This document shows, one piece after another, positions 1-9,500 of a DNA stretch of 64,000 nt. The notes below the pieces were generated by a model. The model made no database searches. It was not told the origin of the DNA and worked only from the letters and a program-made list of their open reading frames with translations. Source of the stretch: Polyangium sp. 15x6 (GTDB lineage Bacteria > Myxococcota_A > Polyangia > Polyangiales > Polyangiaceae); contig NZ_JASBQE010000043.1 in the NCBI RefSeq assembly GCF_029960785.1, positions 1 to 64,000 on the forward strand, given 5' to 3'. Numbering within the stretch: the first letter of the stretch is position 1; the number at the start of each line of letters is the position of its first letter. The position numbers and the translations under genes were made by a program.

Positions 1-312
1 AGGCGCGGCCGGAGTCGCCGCAGGGGGCGCCGCCTGTGCTTTGGCGCCTGCCGGAGGCGCGGCCGGCGCAGCGGCGGGAGGCGCCGCCGGTGGAGCCGCC
101 GGTGTGGCCTGCGCCTTTGCGGCCGGGGGCGCCGCGGCCGGCGCGGCAGGCTTCGCAGGTAATGCTCCTCCCGACTTCGGTGCGTCCGCCGCGGCGGGAG
201 ATGTCATGCTCGCCAGTGCTGCCGCGAGCCCGAGCGCGGCCCACGCCGCGCGCCCCTGGTTCGGTGTGCGCCGGATCTCACTGTCCGGCCGAGCCAACCA
301 TCGTCGTTCCAT
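1..312 (-). CDS. Secreted Ala/Pro-rich protein, N-terminal part (partial)
   Basis: Only the first 104 codons lie in the window, and the frame is open to the left edge. From the ATG at 312 the protein has an Arg-rich start, a hydrophobic stretch at residues 22-36 and a PAAAD motif near residue 40, which together read as a signal peptide or N-terminal anchor. Residues ~45-104 are almost only Ala and Pro with two spaced KAQA motifs, typical of an extended periplasmic spacer. Function cannot be told because the rest is outside the window. The ATG at 207 is in frame but would remove the hydrophobic stretch, so 312 is preferred. It follows the kinase gene at 495-2072 on the same strand after 182 bp; co-transcription is possible but not shown. 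Confidence 0.6.
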   Translation of the reverse strand, partial: MERRWLARPDSEIRRTPNQGRAAWAALGLAAALASMTSPAAADAPKSGGALPAKPAAPAAAPPAAKAQATPAAPPAAPPAAAPAAPPAGAKAQAAPPAATPAAP

Positions 313-494
313 GCGCCGGCATTGGAACGCACCCCCGCGCCGTTCACAAGAAAAAAGGTACGCCTTTTCCGTGCCGTACACTTCCGTCCGCGTCGTTGGT
401 CCCCGGTCGCCCGACCTCCCAGTCAATTGGAGCGGCGTTCCATGACAGAAGAATATTCTGGTGGTGGTTTGTCTTCCCTTATCGTTCTCGTATT

Positions 495-2072
495 TCAACG
501 CGCCCGGCGCCGACGCTCGCCGCGCGCTGCCCGCAGGCCTGCCTCTTCCTCGGCGAGCGCCGCGAGCTCCGCGCCCTCCTCCGCCTCCCGCGCGTCCTTC
601 TCGGGCCGCGGCAGCTCCTCGATGCGTTTGCCTCCGGCCGCGATCCGCATGCGCTCTCCCCCGCGCTTTCGCGCGAGCTTCTCCCGCCGGATCTCATGCC
701 AGAGGCGCAGCTCCTCTTCCTCCTCGGGGGTGGGATCCACCGGGGTCAGATACTTCACCGCGTGCGCGGCGAGCCCCACGCCCCAGCCGAGTACCGGGAA
801 AAACCACCACATGCCTCCCGCCGTCAGCATGTCGAGCAGGAAAAAAAACACGCTGAACACGCCCCACATCGCCGCGTGCCGGACGAGCCTCTGCTTTTGA
901 CGGGCCCGCCGCGCGGCCGGCCCCTCCGCCGGGACCCGAGGCGTCGCCGGCGGGGCCGAAGGCGTCGCCGGCGAGACCGGATCCAGCGCCGGCCTGAGCG
1001 CCACGAGCGCCGCGCGGAGCTCCTCCTCCGCGACCCCGACTTCCCGCGCCGCCGCCGCGAGATCCGCATACGCGTACTTGCGCCCCTCCGCCTCCATCTT
1101 CGCCTTGCGCTCGAGCGCGAGCGCGATCGCCTGCCCGAGCTCCTGCGTGGAGTAACGCCCCGCCGTGATCGAGCCGGGCGAAGGCCGCGGGGCCACGCGC
1201 GGCTCGCCCTTCGGCCCCTTCGAATCCGCCTCCTCCGCGAGCGGCTCGAGCAGCTCCACGATGTCGTCCATCGATCCGTATCGCTCCGCCGGCAGACGCC
1301 CGAGCGCGCGGCTGAAGACCTCGCGCAGCGCCGCCGGCACGCCCTCGGCTTGCATCGGCCGCGGCGGCTCCGACATCATCGCCGCGACGATCGAGAGCGC
1401 GTCGTGCGCGTCCCACGGCCTCGTCCCCTCGCAGAGCTCGTAGCCGAGCACGGCCCAGGAGAACTGATCCGTCCGCCCGTCCGCGGCCTTCCCGCGCACC
1501 TGCTCGGGCGCCATGTACATCGGCGTCCCGAGCACGCCGCCCGTCGTGGCGAGCGACGCCGCGTTCGGCTTCGCCGTCGGGCCCGCGGGATCCACGGGCG
1601 CCTGGCTGCGCCGCGCAATGCCGAAGTCGAGCACCTTCACCCGCCCGTCGCGCCGGACCATCACGTTCTCCGGCTTGATGTCCCGGTGCACGATCCCCGC
1701 CCGATGCGCGGCCGCGAGCGCGCGGGCCACGTCGATGAGCCAGCGGATCTTGCGGCGGACGGGCACGCTCGGGTCGCCGACGTAGGCGCGCATCGTCTCG
1801 CCTTCGACGAGCTCCATCGCGATGAAGGGCTGCCCCTCCCATTCGCCCGCGTCGTAGATGGCGATCGCGTTCGGGTGATCGAGCGCCGCGACGGCCCGCG
1901 CCTCGCGCAGCGCGCGCGCAGCCGCCTCCTCGTCGCCGGCTGCGAGCGTCTTCAGGGCGACCTTGCGATCGAGCTTCAGATCGTGGGCGCGATACACGAC
2001 GCCCATGCCGCCCTCGCCGAGCACGGCCTCGATCTCGAAGCGACCCGCCACCACGTCGGAAGCTTTCAGCAT
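495..2072 (-). CDS. Ser/Thr protein kinase with C-terminal 2TM domain
   Basis: A Hanks-type kinase domain fills residues ~10-275: glycine loop GEGGMG at 19-24, ATP-binding Lys41, catalytic HRD at 129-131 (IVHRDIKPEN), DFG at 149-151 and an APEQ motif in the activation segment. All catalytic residues are present, so it should be active. After a short segment rich in Ala, Glu and Arg (~315-370) come two hydrophobic helices near residues 407-450, with the GWG motif seen in 2TM-domain proteins, then a highly charged, probably coiled C-terminal tail. The kinase domain should sit in the cytoplasm, tethered by the 2TM unit. It is divergent from the ferritin-like lipoprotein gene at 2221. Substrate and signal are unknown. 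Confidence 0.9.
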   Translation of the reverse strand: MLKASDVVAGRFEIEAVLGEGGMGVVYRAHDLKLDRKVALKTLAAGDEEAAARALREARAVAALDHPNAIAIYDAGEWEGQPFIAMELVEGETMRAYVGDPSVPVRRKIRWLIDVARALAAAHRAGIVHRDIKPENVMVRRDGRVKVLDFGIARRSQAPVDPAGPTAKPNAASLATTGGVLGTPMYMAPEQVRGKAADGRTDQFSWAVLGYELCEGTRPWDAHDALSIVAAMMSEPPRPMQAEGVPAALREVFSRALGRLPAERYGSMDDIVELLEPLAEEADSKGPKGEPRVAPRPSPGSITAGRYSTQELGQAIALALERKAKMEAEGRKYAYADLAAAAREVGVAEEELRAALVALRPALDPVSPATPSAPPATPRVPAEGPAARRARQKQRLVRHAAMWGVFSVFFFLLDMLTAGGMWWFFPVLGWGVGLAAHAVKYLTPVDPTPEEEEELRLWHEIRREKLARKRGGERMRIAAGGKRIEELPRPEKDAREAEEGAELAALAEEEAGLRAARGERRRRAR

Positions 2073-2220
2073 ACGGCGCGCGAGGGTAGCGCCCGCCGCG
2101 CCGGCGCGCGAGCTTTCGATGCGGGCGCGAGGGTGCGCCGGATCTCGACATCATCCTTCCTTCCTTTGGGGCCACGGGCGCCGTACGATCGGGCTCTCCA
2201 CTCCACGAGGAGGAACTCTC

Positions 2221-3741
2221 ATGCATGATCGGCTTGCTTTTCTTTCGTTGCGCCTCTCGATCTTCGCCGCCCTCGGCCTCTCCGCGATCGCCTGCGGATC
2301 GACCGTGGATGGCGGCGGCGAAGGTGGTGCCGGCTCGGGGGCGAGCTCCAGCACGAGCACGAGCTCGAGCTCGAGCTCCGGCGGTTCGTCCGGCTGCGTC
2401 GGCGGAACGCCCATTCTGCTCGCGGACGGCACGGACAGCGGCTACATCCGCTGCGACGACGGCACGATCCACCGCGCCGCGGCCGTCGCGTGTGATCCCA
2501 CGATCCAGGCGGCCGCCTGCGAAGGCACCGAGATGTACAAGGACTGCACGTCGGACGCCGATTGCACGGCCAAGCCCCATGGCAAGTGCATCCACCACGA
2601 CGGGAACTTCGAAGTCCCCGGGCCCTCCTGCGGCTGCGTGTACTCCTGCGCGAACGACGCCGAGTGCGGCGCCGATTCGGTCTGCGTCTGTCAGGGCGTC
2701 GTCGAGAATGACGTCTCCTGGTCGCGCTGCTCGGCCATCGCGAAATGCGCGACCGACGCCGATTGTGCGAGCGGCGAGTGTGGCATCACCTCGTTCAACG
2801 ACGGCTGCTTCCAGCAGATCGGCCTCGCCTGCCGCGCGGACACGGACACGTGCCGCGTCGACGCCGATTGCATGGCCGGTTCTTCTTGCGCGACGCTCCC
2901 GTACAGCACGGTCGGCGAGGCCGGCACGTTCAACTGCGAGACGCAAAACTGCGCGATCGGCCGGCCCTTGCTCGTCGCCGGCGCGGCCCGCACCGCGCCC
3001 GCCTCGAACCGCGTCGACTGGATCCTCGCGGAGATCACGCCCGACACGGAGACGCTCGATCCGGCCGTCCGGACCGCGCTCGCCGAGGCGTGGACCGAGA
3101 TCGCCGCGCTCGAGCACGCGTCCGTCGCGAGCTTCGCGCGTTTCACCCTCCAGCTCATGGCCCTCGGCGCGCCGCCCGAGCTGCTCTTCGCCGCGCAACA
3201 GGCCGCCGCCGACGAGGTCGAGCATGCTCGCGTCGGGTATGCCCTCGCGAGCCGGTATGCCGATCGCCCGATCGGCCCCTCGAAGCTCGATCTCACGGGG
3301 GTCCCGCTCGACACGGATCTCCGCGTGGTGCTCGGCTCCCTCATCGAGGAGGCCTGCGTGGGCGAGACGATCGGCGCGGCCGAGGCGCTCGCGCTCGCGG
3401 GAATGGTGCGTGATCCCGTCCTCGGCCAGGTCCACGCGCGGATCGCCGAGGACGAGCAGCGCCACGCCGAGCTCGCCTGGCGCACCTTGCGATTCCTGCT
3501 CGCCGGCGCCGACGAGGACACGCGCCGCTTCGCGCGCGCCGCGTTCGATCGGGCGATCGAGGCCGCGTCCGCGGACCCGTCGATCCGTCGCGCCGTCGTC
3601 GCCGAGGACGTCGGTCTTTTGTCCTCCAAGCAACTTGGCGCCCTCCGCCGGCAGGCTTTGCGTGACGTCGTGCGTCCTTGCGCCGATGCGCTCCTCGCGC
3701 CCGTCGCCGCGCCGATCGTCTCGGCCGACCTCAATGCCTGA
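2221..3741 (+). CDS. Lipoprotein with C-terminal ferritin-like (diiron) domain
   Basis: The start at 2221 is set by AGGAGG-like bases just upstream (GAGGAGGAACTC) and by the signal sequence beginning MHDRLAFL. A lipobox (AIAC) is followed by a Gly- then Ser/Thr-rich spacer. Residues ~55-270 are Cys-rich, with repeated Cys-x-x-Asp-Ala-Asp-Cys patterns typical of secreted myxobacterial proteins. Residues ~283-430 look like a ferritin-like four-helix bundle: Glu298 in EHASVASF, then DEVEH (332-335), a third-helix Glu pair near 376 and EDEQRH (410-415) supply a plausible diiron ligand set. This fold can serve in iron storage, oxidation or rubrerythrin-like chemistry; the sequence does not decide which. 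A strong hairpin terminator follows. Confidence 0.75.
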   Translation: MHDRLAFLSLRLSIFAALGLSAIACGSTVDGGGEGGAGSGASSSTSTSSSSSSGGSSGCVGGTPILLADGTDSGYIRCDDGTIHRAAAVACDPTIQAAACEGTEMYKDCTSDADCTAKPHGKCIHHDGNFEVPGPSCGCVYSCANDAECGADSVCVCQGVVENDVSWSRCSAIAKCATDADCASGECGITSFNDGCFQQIGLACRADTDTCRVDADCMAGSSCATLPYSTVGEAGTFNCETQNCAIGRPLLVAGAARTAPASNRVDWILAEITPDTETLDPAVRTALAEAWTEIAALEHASVASFARFTLQLMALGAPPELLFAAQQAAADEVEHARVGYALASRYADRPIGPSKLDLTGVPLDTDLRVVLGSLIEEACVGETIGAAEALALAGMVRDPVLGQVHARIAEDEQRHAELAWRTLRFLLAGADEDTRRFARAAFDRAIEAASADPSIRRAVVAEDVGLLSSKQLGALRRQALRDVVRPCADALLAPVAAPIVSADLNA

Positions 3742-3766
3742 GCGGCGCCGCGCGCGCTCGTGACCC

Positions 3767-3806
3767 CGCGCGGCTCTGGGGTCCACGGCCCATAGCCGCG
3801 CGTTTC
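3767..3806 (+). terminator. Hairpin terminator after the ferritin-like lipoprotein gene
   Basis: CGCGCGGCT at 3767-3775 pairs perfectly with AGCCGCGCG at 3794-3802 across an 18-nt loop, and TTTCTCCC follows. It lies 26 bp after the stop at 3741 and before the next promoter. Confidence 0.6.
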
Positions 3807-3810
3807 TCCC

Positions 3811-3840
3811 TTGACACAAGCGCGAAAAATCCGGTCTGCT
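3811..3840 (+). promoter_or_regulatory. Candidate sigma-70 promoter for the 3854 gene
   Basis: A perfect TTGACA at 3811-3816 is followed after 18 bp by TCTGCT at 3835-3840, 14 bp before the start codon at 3854. The -35 match is exact; the -10 is weak but resembles the TCTTCT at 27272, which also follows a TTGACA. The short distance implies a very short leader. Confidence 0.45.
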
Positions 3841-3853
3841 GATCTCTGACCGC

Positions 3854-4927
3854 ATGCTTCGCCGTGCCCGCGCCCCGATGGCCCTCGGCGGCCTCGCGCT
3901 CCTCGCGATGGGGCTCGCGTCCCTGTTGCTGGGCTCGCGATCGGCGCCCATGGCCTCGGCGGCCGTGCAGGTCGAGGCGCCGATTTCCCCGCCCGCGCCT
4001 CCGCCCCCGCCCGCGAGCGCATCTCCCGCGACGGTGCCCGCGGTCCTCGCCGAGGAATCGCCGCCCGCGCCTACGCCCGTCGCGACCGCGAAGCCGGGCG
4101 AGCGCGCGGACGCCCATTTCGATCGTTCCTGGCGCGCGCCGCTCGCCGGCGGGCTCTTGATGTTCCCGCCGTCGTGGTCCTCGGAGGACGGCCAGTACGA
4201 CCTCGTCCTGCACCTCAACGGCAACACCGACCTCGTCGAGGAAAACTACGGATTCGCGGGCGTCAACGCCGTCGTGGCCATCCTGAACCTCGGCGTCGGC
4301 TCGGGCGTCTACGAGGACCGGTTCGCCGATCCCGCAGGCCTCCGGCTCATCCTCTCCCGCGCGCAGGACGTCATGGTCGCGCGTGGATTGAAGAACGCCC
4401 GCCTCCGTCGCATCGGCCTCTCGGCCTGGAGCTCGGGCTACGGAGGCATCATCAAGATCCTCCAGCACGAAGAGTTTTTCGATCGAATCAACGCGATCGT
4501 CCTCGTCGACTCCATCCATTGCGGATACGACCCGCACTCGAAGGCGCTCAAGCAAGACCAGATCGAGCCCACCCGGCGTTTCGCGAAGAGGGCCGTGGAG
4601 AGCAAGGCTCTGCTCACGATCGTGCACTCGGAGATCGAGACGTACGGTTATCACAACGCGCACCGCACGACCGATTTCGTGCTCGAATCGGTGGGCGTCG
4701 CGCGCACGGCGACGAACGTCTTTCAGCCCTTGCCGAACGTCCCGGCGATGAAACACGTCGTGCCGAACGCATACATGAAGCCGCTCGAACCGCTCACCGA
4801 GGCGCACCGCGGCGAGCTGCACGTGCGCGGGTACAGCGGCACCGGGCCGTACACGCACATGCTGCACCTCATTCAATTCTCGACGACCGCGCTGCCGGAC
4901 CTCGTGGCATTCTGGGGCAGGCGGTAG
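3854..4927 (+). CDS. Secreted alpha/beta-hydrolase-like protein
   Basis: The 357-residue protein begins with a positively charged segment and a long hydrophobic helix (residues ~9-40), a signal peptide or anchor, then a Pro/Ala-rich spacer to about residue 85. The globular part has a strand YDLVLHLNG, a helix, and a candidate nucleophile elbow AWSSG with Ser193, placed where an alpha/beta-hydrolase nucleophile should be. IVLVDS follows as a likely later strand, and a GPYTHMLHL motif near the end could give the His. Family and substrate are not recognised. Its own promoter lies upstream, and its 3' end faces the unknown gene at 5288 across a hairpin-rich repeat. Confidence 0.6.
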   Translation: MLRRARAPMALGGLALLAMGLASLLLGSRSAPMASAAVQVEAPISPPAPPPPPASASPATVPAVLAEESPPAPTPVATAKPGERADAHFDRSWRAPLAGGLLMFPPSWSSEDGQYDLVLHLNGNTDLVEENYGFAGVNAVVAILNLGVGSGVYEDRFADPAGLRLILSRAQDVMVARGLKNARLRRIGLSAWSSGYGGIIKILQHEEFFDRINAIVLVDSIHCGYDPHSKALKQDQIEPTRRFAKRAVESKALLTIVHSEIETYGYHNAHRTTDFVLESVGVARTATNVFQPLPNVPAMKHVVPNAYMKPLEPLTEAHRGELHVRGYSGTGPYTHMLHLIQFSTTALPDLVAFWGRR

Positions 4928-4964
4928 CAGCACCGGCCACGAATCTCATCTGGGAGGCGTTGCG

Positions 4965-5261
4965 CTGGGGCGTTGCCCCAGGCCCCACCAGGGGCTATCC
5001 GCCCCTGGACCCGGACCAGCGCAAGCGCTGGACTCGGGGTCGATGAACTGCGCGATGCGCAGTTCATCGAACGAGCCGGGTCAAGACCAACGACGACCCT
5101 GCCAGCCGAGACCGCCGTGACTGGCAACGCTGTGTCTGGTCTTGCCACCGGCCCGTTGGAAGAACTGCGCGGAGCGCAGTTCTTCCACCCCGAGTCCAGG
5201 GCTTGCCCTGGTTCGGGTCGAGGGGCGAACAGCCCCCGCGGGGTCCGGGGCAGCGCCCCGG
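4965..5261. repeat. Hairpin-rich dispersed intergenic element, copy A (inverted orientation)
   Basis: This fills most of the gene-free stretch 4928-5287 between two convergent genes. It opens with the 7-bp-stem hairpin CTGGGGC-GTT-GCCCCAG (4965-4981) and closes with CCGGGGC-AGC-GCCCCGG (5245-5261). Between these lie hairpins around CCAGGGGC/GCCCCTGG and CCAGCGC/GCGCTGG, an inner ATGAACTGCGC hairpin near 5043-5069 and a GAAGAACTGCGC hairpin near 5158-5186. Copies B (39886) and C (51500) carry the same parts, but the GAAGAAC hairpin is on their left, so A is the reverse complement of B and C. The central ~85 bp also align when A is reversed. Confidence 0.85.
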
Positions 5262-5287
5262 CTCCACGGTCCCAGATGAGACCCCGC

Positions 5288-6121
5288 TCAGCCTCCCGGC
5301 GCCGCGGGCGCCTCGGTCGTCTCCTCCGACAGCTCTTCCTCGCCGGTGTTCGGATCCACGTCGGGCGCGCTTCTGCGCGTGCGAATGTGGTGACGAATCG
5401 CCTCGTTTTGCTTCACCACCGGCGCGAGCAGCGCGCTCCGCATCTGCGCGTGGTGCTCCGTCGGCTCGTCGTACGTGCCGAGCACCTTGGCGACGATGCG
5501 CAGAAGATAGTTCTGCCCGACCTCGCGCGCGGCCTTCACGACGCCGAATTCGAGGTTGTCGACCTTCTTCAAGGCCTCGTCGTATTTCTGCGCGAGGCTC
5601 GCGACTCGGTCCGCGTTGACCGAGAGGCCGAGCTTCTGCACGAGCGGCGCGAGATCGCCCTGCAGCTTTCCGACGATCGCCTTCACCGTGACGAGCTCCA
5701 CGTCGTACGGGGCGCCCGTCACGGCCGCGACTCCATTGGGGAAGACCTCGTGCAGGAAGTGCTCGACGTCCGCGATGAGCGCCGCGTCCTCGACCTCGTC
5801 GGCGCCCTGGATGAGCGCTTCCCCCGCGTCACGCAAACCGGACAGGCCCTTGTCGAGCCGGATGTCGGCTTGCTGGAGCGCGCTCTGGTCGCGGACCTGC
5901 TTGGCCGAGCGCTTGCCCGACCTGCGCTGCGTGGCCCAGCGCTGCTCGAGCGCGTGGGTCTTCTCGTCCGCGGCGATGGCCTCCGTGGCGAGCGTCTCGA
6001 TGGCGGGCGCGTGTAGCTTCTGCGCGATCTCCCGTACGCGATAGAAGGTGTACCGACGCCGTCCGGTCGGGAACTGGTTCAACTGGAGTAAGTCTGTGAG
6101 GTCAACCAGCATCGCAGCCAT
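5288..6121 (-). CDS. Uncharacterised soluble helical protein
   Basis: This 277-residue protein is not recognised. It has no signal peptide or membrane segment. The middle is rich in Ala, Leu, Lys, Glu and Asp with heptad-like spacing, so it is probably mostly helical. A GVAAVTGAPYDVEL motif sits near residue 130, and the last ~25 residues are acidic and Pro-rich, likely disordered. It may start at the ATG at 6121 or the nearby ATG at 6112; the longer form is used. A degenerate ~42-bp tandem array begins 40 bp upstream of its start, as a second such array precedes the unknown 261-residue protein at 48592. Its 3' end faces repeat copy A. Confidence 0.7.
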   Translation of the reverse strand: MAAMLVDLTDLLQLNQFPTGRRRYTFYRVREIAQKLHAPAIETLATEAIAADEKTHALEQRWATQRRSGKRSAKQVRDQSALQQADIRLDKGLSGLRDAGEALIQGADEVEDAALIADVEHFLHEVFPNGVAAVTGAPYDVELVTVKAIVGKLQGDLAPLVQKLGLSVNADRVASLAQKYDEALKKVDNLEFGVVKAAREVGQNYLLRIVAKVLGTYDEPTEHHAQMRSALLAPVVKQNEAIRHHIRTRRSAPDVDPNTGEEELSEETTEAPAAPGG

Positions 6122-6160
6122 GCTCGTCGCATGACAGCGGGCGTGTCAAGGCGAACGTGC

Positions 6161-6520
6161 GGCCCCGAGAGGCCCCTCGGCGTTGGAATCTTGCGTGCAA
6201 ACGGGCCGCGGAGGCCTCGTGCCGGGAGACGCCGCGCGTGCAGGGGGGCCGCGGAGGCCTCGTCGTGGGGAAGGTCGGTCATGCAAGGGGCCCCGGGGGC
6301 CCTGGATGTGCGCGGGCGCGGGCGTTCGAGGCGGGGCGAGGCCCGGGAGCACGGCGAGCCGCGGCGGGAGACGGGGCGCTCCGGGGTCAGGCGACGACCG
6401 GCGCTGCGTGCGTAAGAGGCCCTCGGGGCCTCCGACACGAGCGACCGCGCCCAGCGGGGGGGCCCTCGGGGGCCCGCGCATGGCGAAGCGCGGTCAGCGC
6501 CTCCCCCCTCGGGGGTCTCG
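6161..6520. repeat. Degenerate ~42-43-bp tandem array of GC palindromes
   Basis: The 468-bp gap 6122-6589 holds no convincing gene but shows a regular pattern. A palindrome-like core (GGGCCGCGGAGGCCTC, GGGCCCTCGGGGGCC and variants) recurs near 6162, 6203, 6246, 6288, 6417, 6460 and 6503, that is every 42-43 bp, with weaker units near 6331 and 6374. On the minus strand several units share a flank resembling GACCTTCCCCGCGACGAGGCC. Units are too diverged for a CRISPR array. The array lies between the end of the hybrid kinase gene (6590) and the start of the 5288-6121 gene. Confidence 0.65.
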
Positions 6521-6589
6521 GCGCGGGGAAGGTCGCGCGATGGCCGGGCCCAGGGTGGATTTTGCTGGGCCAGCGCGACGGAGAGGGGC

Positions 6590-9500
6590 CTACCCCTTGC
6601 CTTCGGGCTGCGGCCGCACGCCCAGAAGCGCCGCATGGAGCGTGTCCATGTCGACGGGCTTGACCAGGTGTGCGTAAAACCCCGCCGCGCGCGCGCGGTC
6701 GCGATCCCCCGGCTGCGAATATCCGCTCAGCGCGAGCAGGCGCAGGGGCGACGGCGAGAGCTCGCGGAGGCGCTCGGCGAGCTCGTAGCCATCCATCACC
6801 GGCAAGCCAATGTCGAGCACCGCGATCTCGGGCCGGAAGATCCGGCCGATCTCGAGGCCACTCGGACCGTCGAACGCCACGCGGGTCTCGTAGCCGGCCG
6901 CGCGCAGCGCCTCCGCGAGCAGCACGGCGGCGTCCTGGTTGTCGTCCACGACGAGCACACGGCACGGCGACGCGGACGCCTCGCCCATGGGCCGCGCCCA
7001 GGCGCGCGGCGGCGGGGCCACCCTCGACGCGGCGAGCGGCAAGCGGACGATGAATTCGCTGCCGAGGCCGAGGCCCGCGCTCCGCGCCTCGATGCGCCCG
7101 CCATGCGCCTCCGTCAGGTTTTTCACGATGGCGAGGCCGAGCCCGAGGCCTCCCTCGCTCCGATCGATCGCCCGGCCGCCTTGCACGAAGAGATCAAAAA
7201 TGCGCGGCAGGAAATCGGGGGTCATGCCGATTCCCGAGTCCCTCACGCGCAGCGTGGCCCATTCGCCCTCGCGGGCGGCCAGGATCTCCACGTGGCCCCC
7301 CTTTTCGGTGTACTTCGCGGCGTTCGTCAGGAGGTTTCCGACGACCTGCGCGAGCCGCATCTCGTCCACGTCGACGACGAGCCCCTCCTCCGGCACGGCG
7401 ACGTGCAAGGTATGGCCGCGCTGCTCGATGAGCGGGCTCGATTGCTCGATGGCCTTCGCGACCACCTGCGCGAGCGGGACGGGACGGCGCCGCAGCTCGA
7501 TCTTGCCGCGCGCGATCCGCGAGACGTCGAGCAGATCATCCACGAGCCGCACGAGGTGCTGCACCTGCCGCTCGATGACCGCCCGCTCCCGCTCGAGCGC
7601 GGAGCCATTGCGCAGCCGCATGAGCTCGAGCGCCGTGAGAATGGGGGAGAGCGGGTTTCTGAGCTCGTGTCCGAGCATCGCGAGGAACTCGTCCTTCGCG
7701 CGGCTCGCCGCCTCGGCGCGTGATTTCGCCTGCGATCGAGCCTGCGAGAGCGAGATCTGGGAGGCGACGCGCGCGACGAGCTCGCGGGCCGAAAACGGCT
7801 TGATGAGGTAATCGTCGGCGCCGGCGTCGAGGCCCTCGACCCGCGCCGCCTCGCCCGCGCGCGCGGAGAGCATCATGATCGGAATGGAGGACGTCCGCGG
7901 GTCCTGCCGGAGCTCAGAGAGGAGCGCGAATCCATCCATGCCCGGCATCATCACGTCGCAGAGCACGAGGTCCGGAGGCGAGCGCCGCGCCTCCGCGAGC
8001 GCCGCCATTCCCGTGGGCACCGCCGTCACGTCCCACCGCGGGGCCAAGAGTCGTCGCAGGTACTCGCGCATGTCGGTGTTGTCGTCCACCACGAGGACGC
8101 GCGCCCGCGACGCCGCCTCGCGCGAGGTGGGCTCGCTCGTCGCGGAGAAATGCAGCACGTGCTCGTCGGACGCGGGGAGCCAGCCGAGGGCCTCTTCGAG
8201 GAACGGCGCCGGGCCGATCGCCGTGGAGGCGAGCGAGAGCGGCGCGCCGACGCGATCCGCCGGCAAATGCGCGGCGCCCGTGGGCACGCGGATGCGGAAC
8301 GTGCTGCCGCGCCCGACCTCGCTCTCGACCTCGATTTCGCCGCCGTGCAAGCGCACGAGATCTTGCACGAGCGAAAGGCCGATCCCGGCGCCCTCGTGCG
8401 TCCGGGACCGCGCGCCATGGACGCGGTGGAATCGTTCGAAAATCTTCGGCAGCTCGGCCGCGGGGATCCCGGTGCCCGTGTCCCGGACCGTGAGGATCAC
8501 CCGATCCCCGGCGGGGCGCAGCGACACGACAATCTCGCCATCGAACGTGAATTTGAGCGCGTTCGAGAGGAGGTTGAGGACGATTTTCTCCCACATGTCG
8601 TGGTCGACGTACATCGGCTCGGGCAAGGGCGGGCAATCGATGCCGAGCCGCAACCCGGCGCGCTCGATCGCCGAGCGGAACGTGGCGGCGAGCTCGCCGG
8701 TCAATCGGGCGAGGTCCGTCGCGACGAACGACGCGTCGAAACGCCCCGCCTCGATACGCGCGAAATCGAGCAGGCTCTTCACGAGCTTGAGCAGCCGCTC
8801 GGCGCTCCGTTGCGCGAGCTCGACGTGCGCCCGTTGCGCCTCGGTGAGCGGCGGATCGCCCATGGCGAGCTCTTCGAGCGGGCCCAGCATCATGGTGAGC
8901 GGCGTGCGGAACTCGTGGCTCACGTTGCTGAAGAACGTGGTCTTGGCCCGATCGAGCTCGGCGAGGGCCTCGGCGCGCCGCCGCTCGGATTCGAGGGCGC
9001 CGGCGTTCGTCAGCGCGCTGCCGATCTGGGCCGCGGCGAGCTCCAGGTAATTGCGATATCCAGCGTCGAGCCGCAGCCGCGGGCTGATGCCGAGCACGAG
9101 CGCGCCGGCCCTCCGGCCGAGGCCATGATCCTCGATGGGCAGCACGATCGCTTGCTCGATCGGCTCGGGCCACGGCCCACACGAGAGCTCTCCGACGCGC
9201 CTCCGCACGTCGTCGAGGACGATCCCGCCGCGCTGCGCCTCGAGCTCGCCGATCGGCCAGGGCCCCTCCGCGTCCTCGGGCGACGGCGCCCAGCACGCGC
9301 GGTGATCCGCGGGCAAACCGGACATCCCCGCGAGGCGCGCGACAGCGCCGGTCTCGTCGAGCAGATAAAGCAAAACGAAGGGGACGTCGTTTCGATTTTC
9401 GGCGAGGTGCGTTGCCGCCGTCTGGCAGACCTCGACCTGCGAGCGCGCGCCGAGCATCGCGGCGCCGAGCGCGCCCAGGTTTTGCAGCCGTCTGCGCCCG

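Noticed and set aside
36-2228. A 730-codon plus-strand frame covering the kinase gene
   Set aside because: It is antisense to a kinase with all catalytic motifs, is Arg/Pro-rich low-complexity, and has no domain. In this GC-rich DNA such mirror frames are expected.
694-4227. An 1177-codon minus-strand frame
   Set aside because: It runs through the antisense of two real genes and through the kinase in the wrong frame. Composition is Arg/Ala/Gly-rich without motifs.
6161-6520. Possible CRISPR array
   Set aside because: Spacing is regular, but the repeats are not identical, spacer and repeat are not separable, and no cas genes are present.
6183-6677. Plus-strand frames in the 6.1-6.6 kb gap
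   Set aside because: They follow the tandem repeat, have no ribosome site and run into the antisense of the histidine kinase gene.
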